Made by a program: the position numbers and the translations under genes. Under the pieces are notes generated by a model, which made no database searches, was not told where the DNA came from, and was given only the letters and a program-made list of their open reading frames with translations. Shown one piece after another: positions 25,634 through 33,430 of a DNA stretch of 64,000 nucleotides. The stretch is from Actinospica robiniae DSM 44927 (GTDB taxonomy: Bacteria > Actinomycetota > Actinomycetes > Streptomycetales > Catenulisporaceae), in the NCBI RefSeq assembly GCF_000504285.1, contig NZ_KI632511.1, positions 9,034,154-9,098,153 on the forward strand, written 5' to 3'. Each line of letters begins with the position of its first letter. Positions within the stretch are counted from its first letter, which is position 1.

Positions 25634-26467
25634 GTGAGACAGGCAGTGTGGCGCGATACAACACGGGCGACCGTTGAAGAGAGTGAGGCGGGTCGGTTGT
25701 ACCTCGACGACTACGCACCCTGGTTCCCGTTCCCGCCCAAGCCCGTGGACGACGCCGCGCCCCGGCTCTACTGCGTGCCCTCGGCCGGATCCGGAGCCAC
25801 CCAGTTCCTACCCTGGCGACGGGCGATGACGGGACTCTTCGACGTCCTGCCGGTGCAGCTGCCCGGGCACGAGACGCGCCGGCCGGAAGCCCCGATCGCC
25901 CGCATCGAGCCGTTGGCCGAGGCGCTGGCGGACGCGATCGAGGCCGACCAGGCCGCCGCGCCGTCCGGCTACGCGCTCTTCGGGCACAGCTTCGGCGCGC
26001 TGGTCGCGTTCGAGACCGCGCGCGTGCTCCAAGCCCGTTGCCAGACCGCGCTGCCGCTGTTCCTGGCCGCCTCGGCCTCGCGCGCCCCGCACCAGTGCAG
26101 CCGGATCAGGGTCGAGGACCGCAACGAGTTCCTGCGCGCGGCCGGCGGCGTCGCGCCGGAAGTGCTCGAGAACGCCGAGTTCATGGCGGCGATCGAGCCC
26201 GCGCTGAGCGCCGATCTCGAGGCGGAGTCCGTCTACCTGCGCACTTCCGAGGCCCGGCTGCGCCTGCCCATCGCCGCGTTCGGCGGCCGCGCCGACCCGT
26301 TCACCGCCCCGGAGGACGTCGCGAGCTGGGCCGCGCACACGGCCGAATGGTGCTCGGTGACGCTGTGCGAGGGCGGCCACTTCTTCCTCGCCGACGGCGT
26401 CGGCACACTCCGCGCGCGGCTGGCCACCGTACTCGACCAGTCCAGGAGCGTGCGAGCGGCATCCTGA
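25634..26467 (+). CDS. Type II thioesterase (alpha/beta hydrolase)
   Basis: A protein of up to 277 residues. LYCVPSAGSGATQFLPW near residue 45 is the oxyanion region, the nucleophile elbow is YALFGHSFGALVAFETAR near 113-130, and the catalytic His lies in CEGGHFFLADG near 250. Type II thioesterases clear stalled acyl groups from PKS/NRPS carrier proteins. No such synthase is present in this window, so it is an orphan or a remnant. The start is uncertain: GTG 25634 has little support, and TTG 25697 gives the usual length of about 255. Confidence 0.85.
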   Translation: MRQAVWRDTTRATVEESEAGRLYLDDYAPWFPFPPKPVDDAAPRLYCVPSAGSGATQFLPWRRAMTGLFDVLPVQLPGHETRRPEAPIARIEPLAEALADAIEADQAAAPSGYALFGHSFGALVAFETARVLQARCQTALPLFLAASASRAPHQCSRIRVEDRNEFLRAAGGVAPEVLENAEFMAAIEPALSADLEAESVYLRTSEARLRLPIAAFGGRADPFTAPEDVASWAAHTAEWCSVTLCEGGHFFLADGVGTLRARLATVLDQSRSVRAAS

Positions 26468-26489
26468 TTCGGGGTCAGGCCTACCTACT

Positions 26490-26600
26490 GCGAGTTGATG
26501 ATCAGCTGGGTGCTCGTGGGGCGTGAGCGTGGTGGCCTGTCGGGTCGGGGTAGTCGGCGGGGCGGCCGCTTCGCGTCGCCCGGGTTCGCTTCCACCCGTT
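26490..26600 (+). repeat. Repeat copy A, left of the IS110 element
   Basis: From GCGAGTTGATGATC at 26490 the sequence is closely similar to the reverse complement of 30122-29993. Shared blocks include TGATGATC-GCTGGGTGCT, GAGCGTGGTGGCCTGTCGGG and GGTCGGGGTAGTCG. Both copies start at exactly the same base. It is not coding. Together with copy B it brackets the IS and the repeat-rich stretch in inverted orientation. Confidence 0.75.
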
Positions 26601-26854
26601 ACCTTTTACGTGTCCCCGCAATGGGGGCGCCTGGCCTCCGGGCCCGGTATGGCTCTGCCACCCTGCCGTGTCTATGGCCTTGGGCGTGTTGCCGCCGGGT
26701 TTTGGAGCACTGCCTGACCGCTGATAAGGGGCCTGGTCCGCATCCCGTGCCCGGCGCAACGCCGGGCGTTTTCTCGGGGCGGCCTGTGTAACGTGGTTGC
26801 CGGCTGCGGTGCGATGGTCGAGGCCAGGGCCATGCGAAGTAGAAGGCGGCGAGC
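26601..26854 (+). ncRNA. Probable bridge-RNA region at the left end of the IS110 element
   Basis: About 250 bp with no gene separate repeat A from the transposase start. IS110-group elements encode their target/donor-recognising bridge RNA in the non-coding left end, directly upstream of the transposase. The segment contains short inverted repeats such as CCCCGCAATGGGG (26614-26626) and GCCCGGCGCAACGCCGGGC (26750-26768), as expected of a folded RNA. The limits are approximate, and the guide loops were not assigned. Confidence 0.5.
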
Positions 26855-28054
26855 GTGTACGACACCAGCGGTATCGGGGTCTTCCTCGGCCTGGACGTGG
26901 GCAAGGGCGAGCACCACGCCCACGGGCTGACCCCGGCCGGCAAGACCGTCTACGACAAGCGCCTGCCGAACACCGAACCGAAACTGCGCGCCCTGTTCGA
27001 GAAGCTGATCGCGAAGTTCGCCACCGTCCTGGTGATCGTCGATCAGCCCGCGAACATCGGCGCGCTGCCGCTGAGCGTCGCCCGCGACGTCGGCTGCCAG
27101 GTCGCCTACCTGCCCGGCCTGGCCATGCGCCGCGCCGCGGACCTCTACGAGGGCGAGGCCAAGACCGACGCCCGCGACGCCGCCGTGATCGCCGACGTCG
27201 CCCGCACCGCACCCAGGGCGCTGCGCACCCTGACCGTGCTCGATGAGACCGAGGCGGAACTGGCCATGCTCGTCGGGTTCGACCAGGACCTCGCGGGCGA
27301 GTCGACCCGCACCTCCAATCGGCTGCGCGGCCTGCTCACCCAGATCCACCCCTCCCTCGAACGCGTCCTGGGCCCACGCATCCAGCACCAGGCCGTCCTC
27401 GCGCTACTCGCCCGGTACGGCTCCCCTGAACTGCTCGCCGAGGCCGGCACCCGACGCATCGTCAAACTCCTGAAACCCCTGGCCCCGCGCCTGGCCGAGC
27501 GCCTGGCCGAGGAGATCGCCGAGGCCCTCGCAGAACAGACGGTCGTGGTGCCCGGCACCCGGGCCGCAGCCCTCGTCATCCCCTCCCTCGCCCGCCAGCT
27601 GACCGAGATCCTCGCCCAACGCCGCACGCTCGAGGGACAGCTCAGTGCCCTGCTGGAGGCCCACCCTCTTTCCCCGCTCCTGACCTCGATGCCCGGCATC
27701 GGGATCAGGACCGCCGCGACCATCCTGACCACCGTCGGCGACGCCGCCACCTTCCCCACCGCCGACCACCTCGCCTCCTACGCAGGACTTGCCCCGGTCA
27801 CCAAGTCCTCCGGCAGCTCCATCCGCGGCGAACACGCACCCAGACGCGGAAACCGGCAGCTCAAACGCGCCATGTTCCTCTCCGCCTTCGCCGCCCTGGC
27901 CGACCCCGACTCCCGCGCCTACTACGACAAACACCGCGCCGCAGGCAAAACCCACACCCAAGCAATCATCCGCCTCGCCCGCAGACGCATCAACGTCCTC
28001 CACGCCATGCTCCGCAACGCCACGCTCTACACGCCCCACACCGCCACCACATAA
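26855..28054 (+). CDS. IS110-family transposase (DEDD type)
   Basis: A 399-residue transposase starting at GTG 26855 with AGAAGG upstream. The N-terminal RuvC-like DEDD domain has FLGLDVGKGEHHAH, VLVIVDQPANIGALPL and KTDARDAAVIADVAR. The C-terminal Transposase_20 domain has LLTSMPGIGIRTAATIL, HLASYAGLAPVTKSSGSS and RGNRQLKRAMFLSAFAAL. The length and all motifs are intact, so the copy is probably active or recent. IS110 enzymes are RNA-guided recombinases without terminal inverted repeats, which explains why clear ends are not seen. Confidence 0.93.
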   Translation: MYDTSGIGVFLGLDVGKGEHHAHGLTPAGKTVYDKRLPNTEPKLRALFEKLIAKFATVLVIVDQPANIGALPLSVARDVGCQVAYLPGLAMRRAADLYEGEAKTDARDAAVIADVARTAPRALRTLTVLDETEAELAMLVGFDQDLAGESTRTSNRLRGLLTQIHPSLERVLGPRIQHQAVLALLARYGSPELLAEAGTRRIVKLLKPLAPRLAERLAEEIAEALAEQTVVVPGTRAAALVIPSLARQLTEILAQRRTLEGQLSALLEAHPLSPLLTSMPGIGIRTAATILTTVGDAATFPTADHLASYAGLAPVTKSSGSSIRGEHAPRRGNRQLKRAMFLSAFAALADPDSRAYYDKHRAAGKTHTQAIIRLARRRINVLHAMLRNATLYTPHTATT

Positions 28055-29045
28055 CCCGAGCAACACCCACCCACATGCCCGTTACAGCGAGCAGCCCAGA
28101 CTTGACGGAAGACATAGGGGCACGCCCACCCGTTGCGTTGACAGGGCGGCCTGCGGTTTCAAGATCTCGCCTCCGGCGCGGGCCTTCCCTCGGAGAGAGA
28201 TGCCGGGGTTGCGTGGGTGCTGTCGTTGGTGGGGCGGGTTGACGTTGGGGGTGGTGGGGTTGCGGGTGTGTGCTCTCTCCTCGGTCGGTCCCCGGAGGCA
28301 ATCAGGGACCTGCCGGGAGGTCAAGCGGCGGTGGCTGTGGCTGGTGCTTGATTTTGCAGGGCGCCGCTTGACCTCCCGGCAGAACCCTGATCGGGCTTCG
28401 CCTGCCCGACCGAGGAGAGAGCCCACCCCCTGGGGGAGTGGTGTGAGCTCCGCTCGGGCCCGGGTCCCGTCCGGTGGCCCGGTCGCGCTTGATCCGGAGG
28501 GATTCTGCATCGCCGTGATCCGGCCTGGGCTTCCCGGTCCTCGATCCGCGCGAAGGTGTCGGTGCTCGGGTCGCGCCTGATGTGAGATCCTGCACCGCGC
28601 TGGTGCGTCGACCCCGATTCCTGACCTGCGGCAGAATTCCGCAGGCTGGCCGTGTCCGATGCGGAGGGATTCTGCATCGCCCCGGTCGGATCCGCCTGGG
28701 GCTCACGCACTGCACGGGATCGCGTGGCCCGGTCGCACTCCGAGGGGAAATCCTGCACCGTTTTCAGCCACACCCCTGACGACATCTGCCCAGCCATCCC
28801 GTCCACCACCCTCCCGTCACAAGACCCGACAACCCCTGTACTCTTCCATGCTAGACGCCACTACCGACAAAAGCCGCGCATCCAACTTTTGCCGGAAAAG
28901 AAAAAATACGGGAGATTTCCGGGCACTCGGGCGCGTTCCCCGGCGTTGAAGGAGTAGAGAGAAAGGGCAGTCTAGACATCTCATGTCGGTGGGCTGTCAA
29001 ATCTGGCCGGTGACCTCGTCGCGTGGTTGTGGCCGCGGTTCACGA
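28055..29045. repeat. About 990-bp gene-free stretch of degenerate repeat units
   Basis: No credible gene is present. Instead a motif recurs: GGAGGGATTCTGCATCGCC at 28496-28514 and again at 28660-28680, with looser forms GATCCTGCACCG near 28577 and AATCCTGCACCG near 28750. A minus-strand version (GCAGGATTCTTCCGGATC) lies near 29884. They are preceded by GGCCCGGTCGC-like sequence. A very long hairpin occupies 28272-28422. The last 250 bp (28790-29045) are less GC-rich and include AAAAGAAAAAATACG at 28898, possibly a promoter area. Confidence 0.6.
28272..28422. repeat. Long three-block inverted repeat (large hairpin)
   Basis: Three blocks pair in order: 28272-28288 with 28406-28422 (17 bp, perfect, GCTCTCTCCTCGGTCGG), ATCAGGG 28301-28307 with 28385-28391, and 28311-28330 with 28362-28381 (20 bp, perfect, TGCCGGGAGGTCAAGCGGCG). 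The loop is about 31 bases (28331-28361). An RNA or cruciform of this size is far beyond a normal terminator. It may be a structured RNA, the remains of a MITE-like element, or a recombination substrate. Confidence 0.8.
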
Positions 29046-29738
29046 TCAGGCGTGGCGCAGGATCTCGAAGTCTGTTATGAAGCAAGCGGGTCGATCGGCC
29101 ACGTCGAACCCGATCCATGTCGGGTAGGCGCCGTCGCCGGGGCCGGACATGAAGGCGACGAGATCGGACGCTCCATCAGCTGTCGTAAGGTTCACCGGCT
29201 CTCTCCATTCGGCTGCCTCAAGTGCGTCTGTAAGGCGGTTGTCCCCGGGTCTGTCGTCGTGCTCCTCGACCAGTTCGTGGAGTGCAGGGACGGATGCATA
29301 GTCCGCGAAGCAGCCGGTACCGGCATCGACGCCGTAGCCGTAGAACTCGTTGTCCGCCAGATCGGCCTCGTCCTGGTCGCCGACTAACGCCATCTGCCAC
29401 CGCACGGGGGTTTCGCGGCTGATGACGAGCTTCGCTGCTGCGACGCGCTCTGGCTCGGCCGGCCCGTCCGGCTCGCCCTCCTTGGTCCATCCCACCAGGG
29501 ATACCTCGACGGGGTAGCGACCCGGCGGAACTGCCACGGTGAACGGCTCGGCGTGTTCGATGAACTCGAGTCCTATGAACGGATCGCACGCGGTCACTTG
29601 GCCGGACGGCATTGTGAGGTCACCACCTTGGTGCACGAACACCACGGCTGTACGCGTTGCACGCCAGGGGTAGCGTGCTCCGTCCTGGAACATTTTGTCG
29701 AAGTTAGGCGCAGCCAGCGGCATTGTGTCGGACCTCAT
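29046..29738 (-). CDS. DUF4241 family protein
   Basis: A protein of about 230 residues. GQVTACDPFIGLEFIEHAEP near 45-65, VAVPPGRYPVEVSLVGW near 70, and the C-terminal half with FYGYGVDAGTGCFADYAS and DGAYPTWIGFDVADRPACFI match the DUF4241 family. Such proteins are often found singly in accessory regions and next to toxin-immunity genes. No toxin is seen here. The start is uncertain between 29738 and 29723. It lies inside the region bracketed by the inverted repeat copies A and B. Confidence 0.78.
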   Translation of the reverse strand: MRSDTMPLAAPNFDKMFQDGARYPWRATRTAVVFVHQGGDLTMPSGQVTACDPFIGLEFIEHAEPFTVAVPPGRYPVEVSLVGWTKEGEPDGPAEPERVAAAKLVISRETPVRWQMALVGDQDEADLADNEFYGYGVDAGTGCFADYASVPALHELVEEHDDRPGDNRLTDALEAAEWREPVNLTTADGASDLVAFMSGPGDGAYPTWIGFDVADRPACFITDFEILRHA

Positions 29739-30123
29739 CTCACGGAGTCTCGACCTGCTCCACCGGAATCCTGCAGCCGAGACCAATCCTCACACGGATG
29801 CATATCAATATCACGAGCAGGGTGTATCGCAACGAGGTCGGCTCGGCTTCCGGTGACAGCGACTCAGCAACTAGACGGCGACGCAGGATTCTTCCGGATC
29901 GAGCGCGGCCGAGCCACAGGACCTGGCCCGAGCGCAGCTCGCAGCACACCCCCGGCACCCCACCACCCCGACCCCAACTCGCCCCGCTACGCAACGGGTG
30001 GGCAGGGTGGGCAAACGAAACCCTGGGCGGCGCGAAGCGGCCGCCCACACCCCGACGACTACCCCGACCCGACAGGCCACCACGCTCACACCCCACCAGC
30101 ACCCAGCCGATCATCAACTCGCG
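29739..30123. other. Intergenic stretch holding repeat copy B
   Basis: No gene is supported in this stretch. Its right part (29993-30122) is repeat copy B. Further left, 29880-29990 reads on the minus strand as CTCGATCCGGAAGAATCCTG and resembles the ATTCTGCATCGCC repeat units at 28480 and 28660. The DUF4241 promoter must lie near 29740-29800. Confidence 0.5.
29993..30122 (-). repeat. Repeat copy B, inverted relative to copy A
   Basis: On the minus strand it begins GCGAGTTGATGATCGGCTGG at 30122 and continues with GAGCGTGGTGGCCTGTCGGG and GTCGGGGTAGTCG, as in copy A at 26490. It ends two bases before the GNAT stop codon. Unlike copy A it runs on uninterrupted past CCCACCCGTTGCG, the point where the IS110 element appears to split copy A. 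Confidence 0.75.
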
Positions 30124-30627
30124 TTAAGCGTCTGCGGCCAGCTCGATCGACAGGGGCGCGAAGCCATGGCGGCGGTAGAAGCGGATAGCGTCCTCGTTCG
30201 CCGCGTAGGCCGAAACGTGGAAGCGCTCGGCTCCGCGATCCCGGCTCCAGGCAAGGAAGTCCGCGACGAAGCGGCCGCCGATGCCCTGCCCTCGATGAGT
30301 CGCTGAGACGTAGGTGCTGATGAGTTCGGTGCGGGCGCCCGTCCACATCGGCGATGATGCGTTGAAGTACCCGATCAGGTGTCCGACCACCGTCCCGTCG
30401 CGCTCAGCCGCGACGAGGACGAGCGCGTCGGGGGAGGCGAGCAACCCATCGATCCAGGGTCGGCCGTGATCCTGCGGCCACTGCGGATTGCGCAGGCGAT
30501 CGCGGGTGGCGCCGTCTTCGGCGAAGAGCCCGGCGCTGGAGTCCACCAGTCCGGGCACGTCGTCGGGAAGTGCGCGGCGGATGTCGATCTCGTTTTCGCC
30601 CTGCCGGTTCCCCGTATCCGTATTCAT
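30124..30627 (-). CDS. GNAT-family N-acetyltransferase
   Basis: A 167-residue acetyltransferase. IDIRRALPDDVPGLVDSSAG opens the fold, VVGHLIGYFN is beta strand 4, and VSATHRGQGIGGRFVADFLAW holds the acetyl-CoA pyrophosphate motif R-G-x-G-I-G. NEDAIRFYRRHGFAPLSIEL completes it. The acceptor is unknown. The stop codon directly abuts repeat copy B, so insertion of that repeat may have trimmed the 3' flank. Transcription is away from repeat-free DNA toward the island. Confidence 0.88.
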   Translation of the reverse strand: MNTDTGNRQGENEIDIRRALPDDVPGLVDSSAGLFAEDGATRDRLRNPQWPQDHGRPWIDGLLASPDALVLVAAERDGTVVGHLIGYFNASSPMWTGARTELISTYVSATHRGQGIGGRFVADFLAWSRDRGAERFHVSAYAANEDAIRFYRRHGFAPLSIELAADA

Positions 30628-30664
30628 GGCGACGAGTATGCCGCCTGTCCCGCCGGCGCGGCCC

Positions 30665-31375
30665 TTACGCGAGACCGTGGTCCTTGGCGTACTGCGCGGC
30701 CGCCATCCGGTCCCGCGAGCCGGTCTTGGTGAAGATCCGGTTGATGTGGGTCTTGATCGTGTGGCCGCTGAGGAACAATGCCTCGGCGATCTCGCCGTTC
30801 GTCATACCGCGCGCGATCATGCCGAGAATCTCGGCCTCGCGCCGGGTCAGGCCGTCCGGCAGTCCGGCGGGCTCGGCGGCGGGTTCCGCCGCCGGGGCCG
30901 ATGGCGCCGCGGCGGCGGCGAGCAGGCGCGCCTGGACGCCCGGGTCGAGCACGGACAGCCCGCGAACCGCGGCGTGTAGGGCGCCGGCGATGTCGGAGCG
31001 GTCGGCGTCCTTCGTCAGGTAGCTGCGAGCCCCGGCCCGCAGCGCCTCGAGCACCGAGCTGTCGTCGGCGTACGTGGTCAGAATGACGATCGCGACCTGG
31101 GGGTGCTCGGCCGCCAGCCGCTTGGTCGTGGCGATGCCGTCGAGGACCGGCATGTGCAGGTCGAGCAGGATCGCGTCCGGCGCATGCCGTTCGACCAGCT
31201 CCAGCGCCTCTTCCCCGTTCGCCGCGCTGGCCAGCACCTCGACGTCCTTCAGACCGCCGAGCAGCAGTTCAAGGCCCTGACGCACGGTGGCCTGGTCGTC
31301 CGCGATGACGATCCGCACCGCCGCCGCGCCGCCCTGGCCCGCCGCTCCGCCCCCCGCCTGCGCATCCGTGCTCAC
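30665..31375 (-). CDS. NarL/LuxR-type response regulator
   Basis: A 236-residue response regulator. The receiver has the acidic pair IVIADDQATV, the phosphorylated Asp in AILLDLHMPVLDGI, and the conserved Lys in RSYLTKDAD. A Pro/Ala linker leads to a LuxR HTH: LTRREAEILGMIARGMTNGE, then IAEALFLSGHTIKTHINRIF. GTG 31375 overlaps the kinase stop (GTGA), so kinase and regulator are coupled. Its likely targets include the TGGTACC cluster at 32663-32754 just upstream of the kinase gene. Confidence 0.92.
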   Translation of the reverse strand: MSTDAQAGGGAAGQGGAAAVRIVIADDQATVRQGLELLLGGLKDVEVLASAANGEEALELVERHAPDAILLDLHMPVLDGIATTKRLAAEHPQVAIVILTTYADDSSVLEALRAGARSYLTKDADRSDIAGALHAAVRGLSVLDPGVQARLLAAAAAPSAPAAEPAAEPAGLPDGLTRREAEILGMIARGMTNGEIAEALFLSGHTIKTHINRIFTKTGSRDRMAAAQYAKDHGLA

Positions 31376-32619
31376 TGCTCGCCGTCCCTGCCTTCCGTCG
31401 TCGGCCGTGCCGGAGTGGGCACGTGCGGGAGTTCGGCGGTGACGGTCCACCTGCCGTCGTGCGGCCCGGCGTGCAGACTACCGCCGATCAGCAGCAGACG
31501 TTCGCGCATCCCGGCCAGGCCGTAGCCTGCGTCGGCCGTCTGCATCGCAGGGGCCTGCGTCTTCTGGCCGGCCGCCGCGATCCGGTTGGCCACGGTCAGG
31601 CGCACCCGGTCGGCCTCGTAGTCCAGGCGCAGCTCGATCGCCTCGCCCGCGCCGTGCTTGGCCGCGTTGACCATCGCCTCCTGGGCCACCCGCAGCAGCG
31701 CGATCGACGCGGCGGCCGGCAGCTCCCGCGGCGTCCCGGCGATCTCGAACTCGACCTTCGCCCGGTGCATCCCGCCGTGCTGCTCGGCCAGCGAACGCAG
31801 CTCCTCGTCGAGCGAGAGCGTGTCCGAGCGCAGCGCGTGCAGCGCCCGGCGCGTCTCGGTCAGGCCGTCCGAGGCGAGCCGCTGCGCCGTGCCGAGGACC
31901 GAGAGCGCCGTCTCGATGTCGGCGGAGTCGGTGAGCACGGCGCGAGCCGCCTGGATCTGGATGCCGAGGCCGCCGAGCGAATGCGCGAGCACGTCGTGGA
32001 TCTCGCGCGCTATCCGGGTCCGCTCGTCCAGCACGTCGGCCCGCCGCTGCAGGTCCTGCACCTGGCGGGTGCGCGCGAGCAGCTCCGCGGACTGCTCCGC
32101 CTCCACCCGGTAGGCGCGCCGGCGCAGTCCGATCGTCAGACCGGTCACGATCGTGACCGGCAGCCCGATCAGCGCCGCGCCGCTGGTCAGGCTGTTGACG
32201 ACGCAGCTGACCAGCGTGCACGCCACCCCGGCGGCGGTGATCGCGACCGCCGGCAGCAGCGCTATGTCACCGCCCGCGACCATCGTCGCGATGCCCGCCA
32301 GTACGATCGTCCACGCGCCGTTGTGGGTCGCCGAGAGCACCCCGGAGACCACGCAGACCGTGCCCAGCGCGAGGTAGAGCGACGGCCGCGGCGGCGTGTT
32401 CGGCGGGGTGCGCGACTCGATCAGCGTCCAGGCCGCTATGGCCGCGCCCACGATCGCCAGCCCGACGGCCTGCACGATAAGCACCCGCCCGTCGTGCCCG
32501 TGCACCGCGGTCAGGATGGTGCCCAGGGTGATGCTGAAGAACGCGAACGAGCGGCTGACCCAGGCCATCGACAACGACACGACCTCAGTATCCTCATTCC
32601 GCGCAGCTCTCGCACTCAT
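31372..32619 (-). CDS. Sensor histidine kinase, HisKA_3 (LiaS/DesK-like)
   Basis: A 415-residue kinase from ATG 32619. The N-terminal 170 residues contain about six membrane helices and no large external domain, so the signal is likely membrane-derived. RTRIAREIHDVLAHSLGGLG holds the phospho-accepting His of the HisKA_3 family. The ATPase has RVAQEAMVNAAKHG (N box) and DAGYGLAGMRERL (G box). It phosphorylates the response regulator encoded downstream. A much longer upstream frame to 33039 is not coding. Confidence 0.9.
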   Translation of the reverse strand: MSARAARNEDTEVVSLSMAWVSRSFAFFSITLGTILTAVHGHDGRVLIVQAVGLAIVGAAIAAWTLIESRTPPNTPPRPSLYLALGTVCVVSGVLSATHNGAWTIVLAGIATMVAGGDIALLPAVAITAAGVACTLVSCVVNSLTSGAALIGLPVTIVTGLTIGLRRRAYRVEAEQSAELLARTRQVQDLQRRADVLDERTRIAREIHDVLAHSLGGLGIQIQAARAVLTDSADIETALSVLGTAQRLASDGLTETRRALHALRSDTLSLDEELRSLAEQHGGMHRAKVEFEIAGTPRELPAAASIALLRVAQEAMVNAAKHGAGEAIELRLDYEADRVRLTVANRIAAAGQKTQAPAMQTADAGYGLAGMRERLLLIGGSLHAGPHDGRWTVTAELPHVPTPARPTTEGRDGEQ

Positions 32620-32662
32620 ACACACGAGCCTAGGAACGGTCCGGCACCCGCGTCGTCGCCGC

Positions 32663-32754
32663 GTGGTACCAGGCCGCCTGGTACCACGGTTGTATCCGTC
32701 CGCACCCTGACCTGGTACCGGGCTTCGGCGCGCGCTCCGATCCGGTGGTACCGG
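32663..32754. promoter_or_regulatory. Cluster of four TGGTACC operator-like sites
   Basis: GTGGTACCAGG (32663-32673) and CCTGGTACCAC (32677-32687) form a perfect 11-bp inverted repeat with a 3-base spacer. CCTGGTACCGG (32711-32721) and GGTGGTACCGG (32744-32754) follow. All share a GGTACC centre. They lie in the 211-bp gap between the divergent kinase gene and the membrane-protein gene, the natural place for autoregulation by the two-component system. Confidence 0.65.
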
Positions 32755-32830
32755 CCCTGCGGCGAGAGTGGGACTCGTCAGCACGACAGGTTCCCCCGCC
32801 ACCTCGGCGGCGGCGAGATCGGAGCACGGA

Positions 32831-33343
32831 ATGTCTACTCTCACGCAAGCGATGCTCGTGAACGCTCTGGTCCTGGTCGCGGTCCTCGCCACCGACCTCG
32901 GGCCGGCCCGGAAGGTCGGCAAGGCGCGGATCCTGCGGCCCCTGATCGTGGCCGCGGTGATCGTCCCGCTGTTCATCAAGAGCCCGGCCTCCTCCGGCAC
33001 CGGGCTCACCCTCGAGATCGCCGGCGTGGCCCTCGGCATCGTCTGCGGGCTCGCGGCGGCAGCTCTGCTGCGGGTGCGCCGCCTGCCGGAGACCGGAAAG
33101 CCGGTCTCGAGCGCCGGGTGGGGCTACGCGGCGCTGTGGACCACGGTGATCGCGGCGCGGGCCGCCTTCTCCTACGGCTGCGTGCACTGGTTCCCGACCC
33201 AGCTCGTGCACTTCGGCGAGGCGCACGACCTGACCGTGGCCGGCCTGACCGACGCGCTGGTGTTCATGGCGATCGCGATGCTGGTGGCCCGGACCCTCGG
33301 CCTGGCCGCCCGTGCCGCACGGCTCGCCCCGGCCGAGGCGTGA
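32831..33343 (+). CDS. Multi-pass membrane protein (DUF1453-like), likely two-component target
   Basis: A 170-residue protein from ATG 32831 with GGAGCACGGA upstream. Five hydrophobic segments are visible: AMLVNALVLVAVLATDLG, LRPLIVAAVIVPLFI, LEIAGVALGIVCGLAAAALL, a central segment near WGYAALWTTVIAARAAFSYG, and a last helix near TDALVFMAIAMLVARTLGL. There is no catalytic motif. It is divergent from the sensor kinase across the TGGTACC cluster and is thus the best candidate for a gene controlled by that system. DUF1453 membership is a tentative reading. Confidence 0.65.
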   Translation: MSTLTQAMLVNALVLVAVLATDLGPARKVGKARILRPLIVAAVIVPLFIKSPASSGTGLTLEIAGVALGIVCGLAAAALLRVRRLPETGKPVSSAGWGYAALWTTVIAARAAFSYGCVHWFPTQLVHFGEAHDLTVAGLTDALVFMAIAMLVARTLGLAARAARLAPAEA

Positions 33344-33353
33344 CCCACCCGCA

Positions 33354-33401
33354 CACGCCTTCAGCTCCGCCGCCCTTCCGGGCCGCGGAGCTGAAGGCGT
33401 G
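33354..33401 (+). terminator. 17-bp perfect-stem hairpin terminator
   Basis: CACGCCTTCAGCTCCGC (33354-33370) pairs exactly with 33385-33401 around a 14-base loop that itself contains a short CCC/GGG pairing. It begins about 10 bp after the membrane-protein stop codon and ends 29 bp before the next start. Confidence 0.75.
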
Positions 33402-33430
33402 TCAGCGGGCATGCAGTAGGTTCGGGGGCC

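Larger units (their letters stand above)
26601..28100 (+). mobile_element. IS110-family insertion sequence (approximate limits)
   Basis: The element comprises the left non-coding end, the intact transposase 26855-28054 and a short right end. Exact borders were not found because this family has no terminal inverted repeats. The sequence CCACCCGTT occurs on both sides (26592 and 28128), and in repeat copy B the matching part is continuous, which suggests the IS inserted into a copy of the repeat. Confidence 0.6.

Noticed and set aside
28272..28422. CRISPR array in the repeat-rich stretch
   Set aside because: There are no regularly spaced direct repeats with unique spacers; the signal is an inverted repeat and degenerate dispersed units. 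No cas gene is nearby.
28302..28809. Overlapping frames in the repeat region as hypothetical proteins
   Set aside because: They overlap on both strands, contain the repeated DNA motif read in different frames, and have no ribosome-binding sites.
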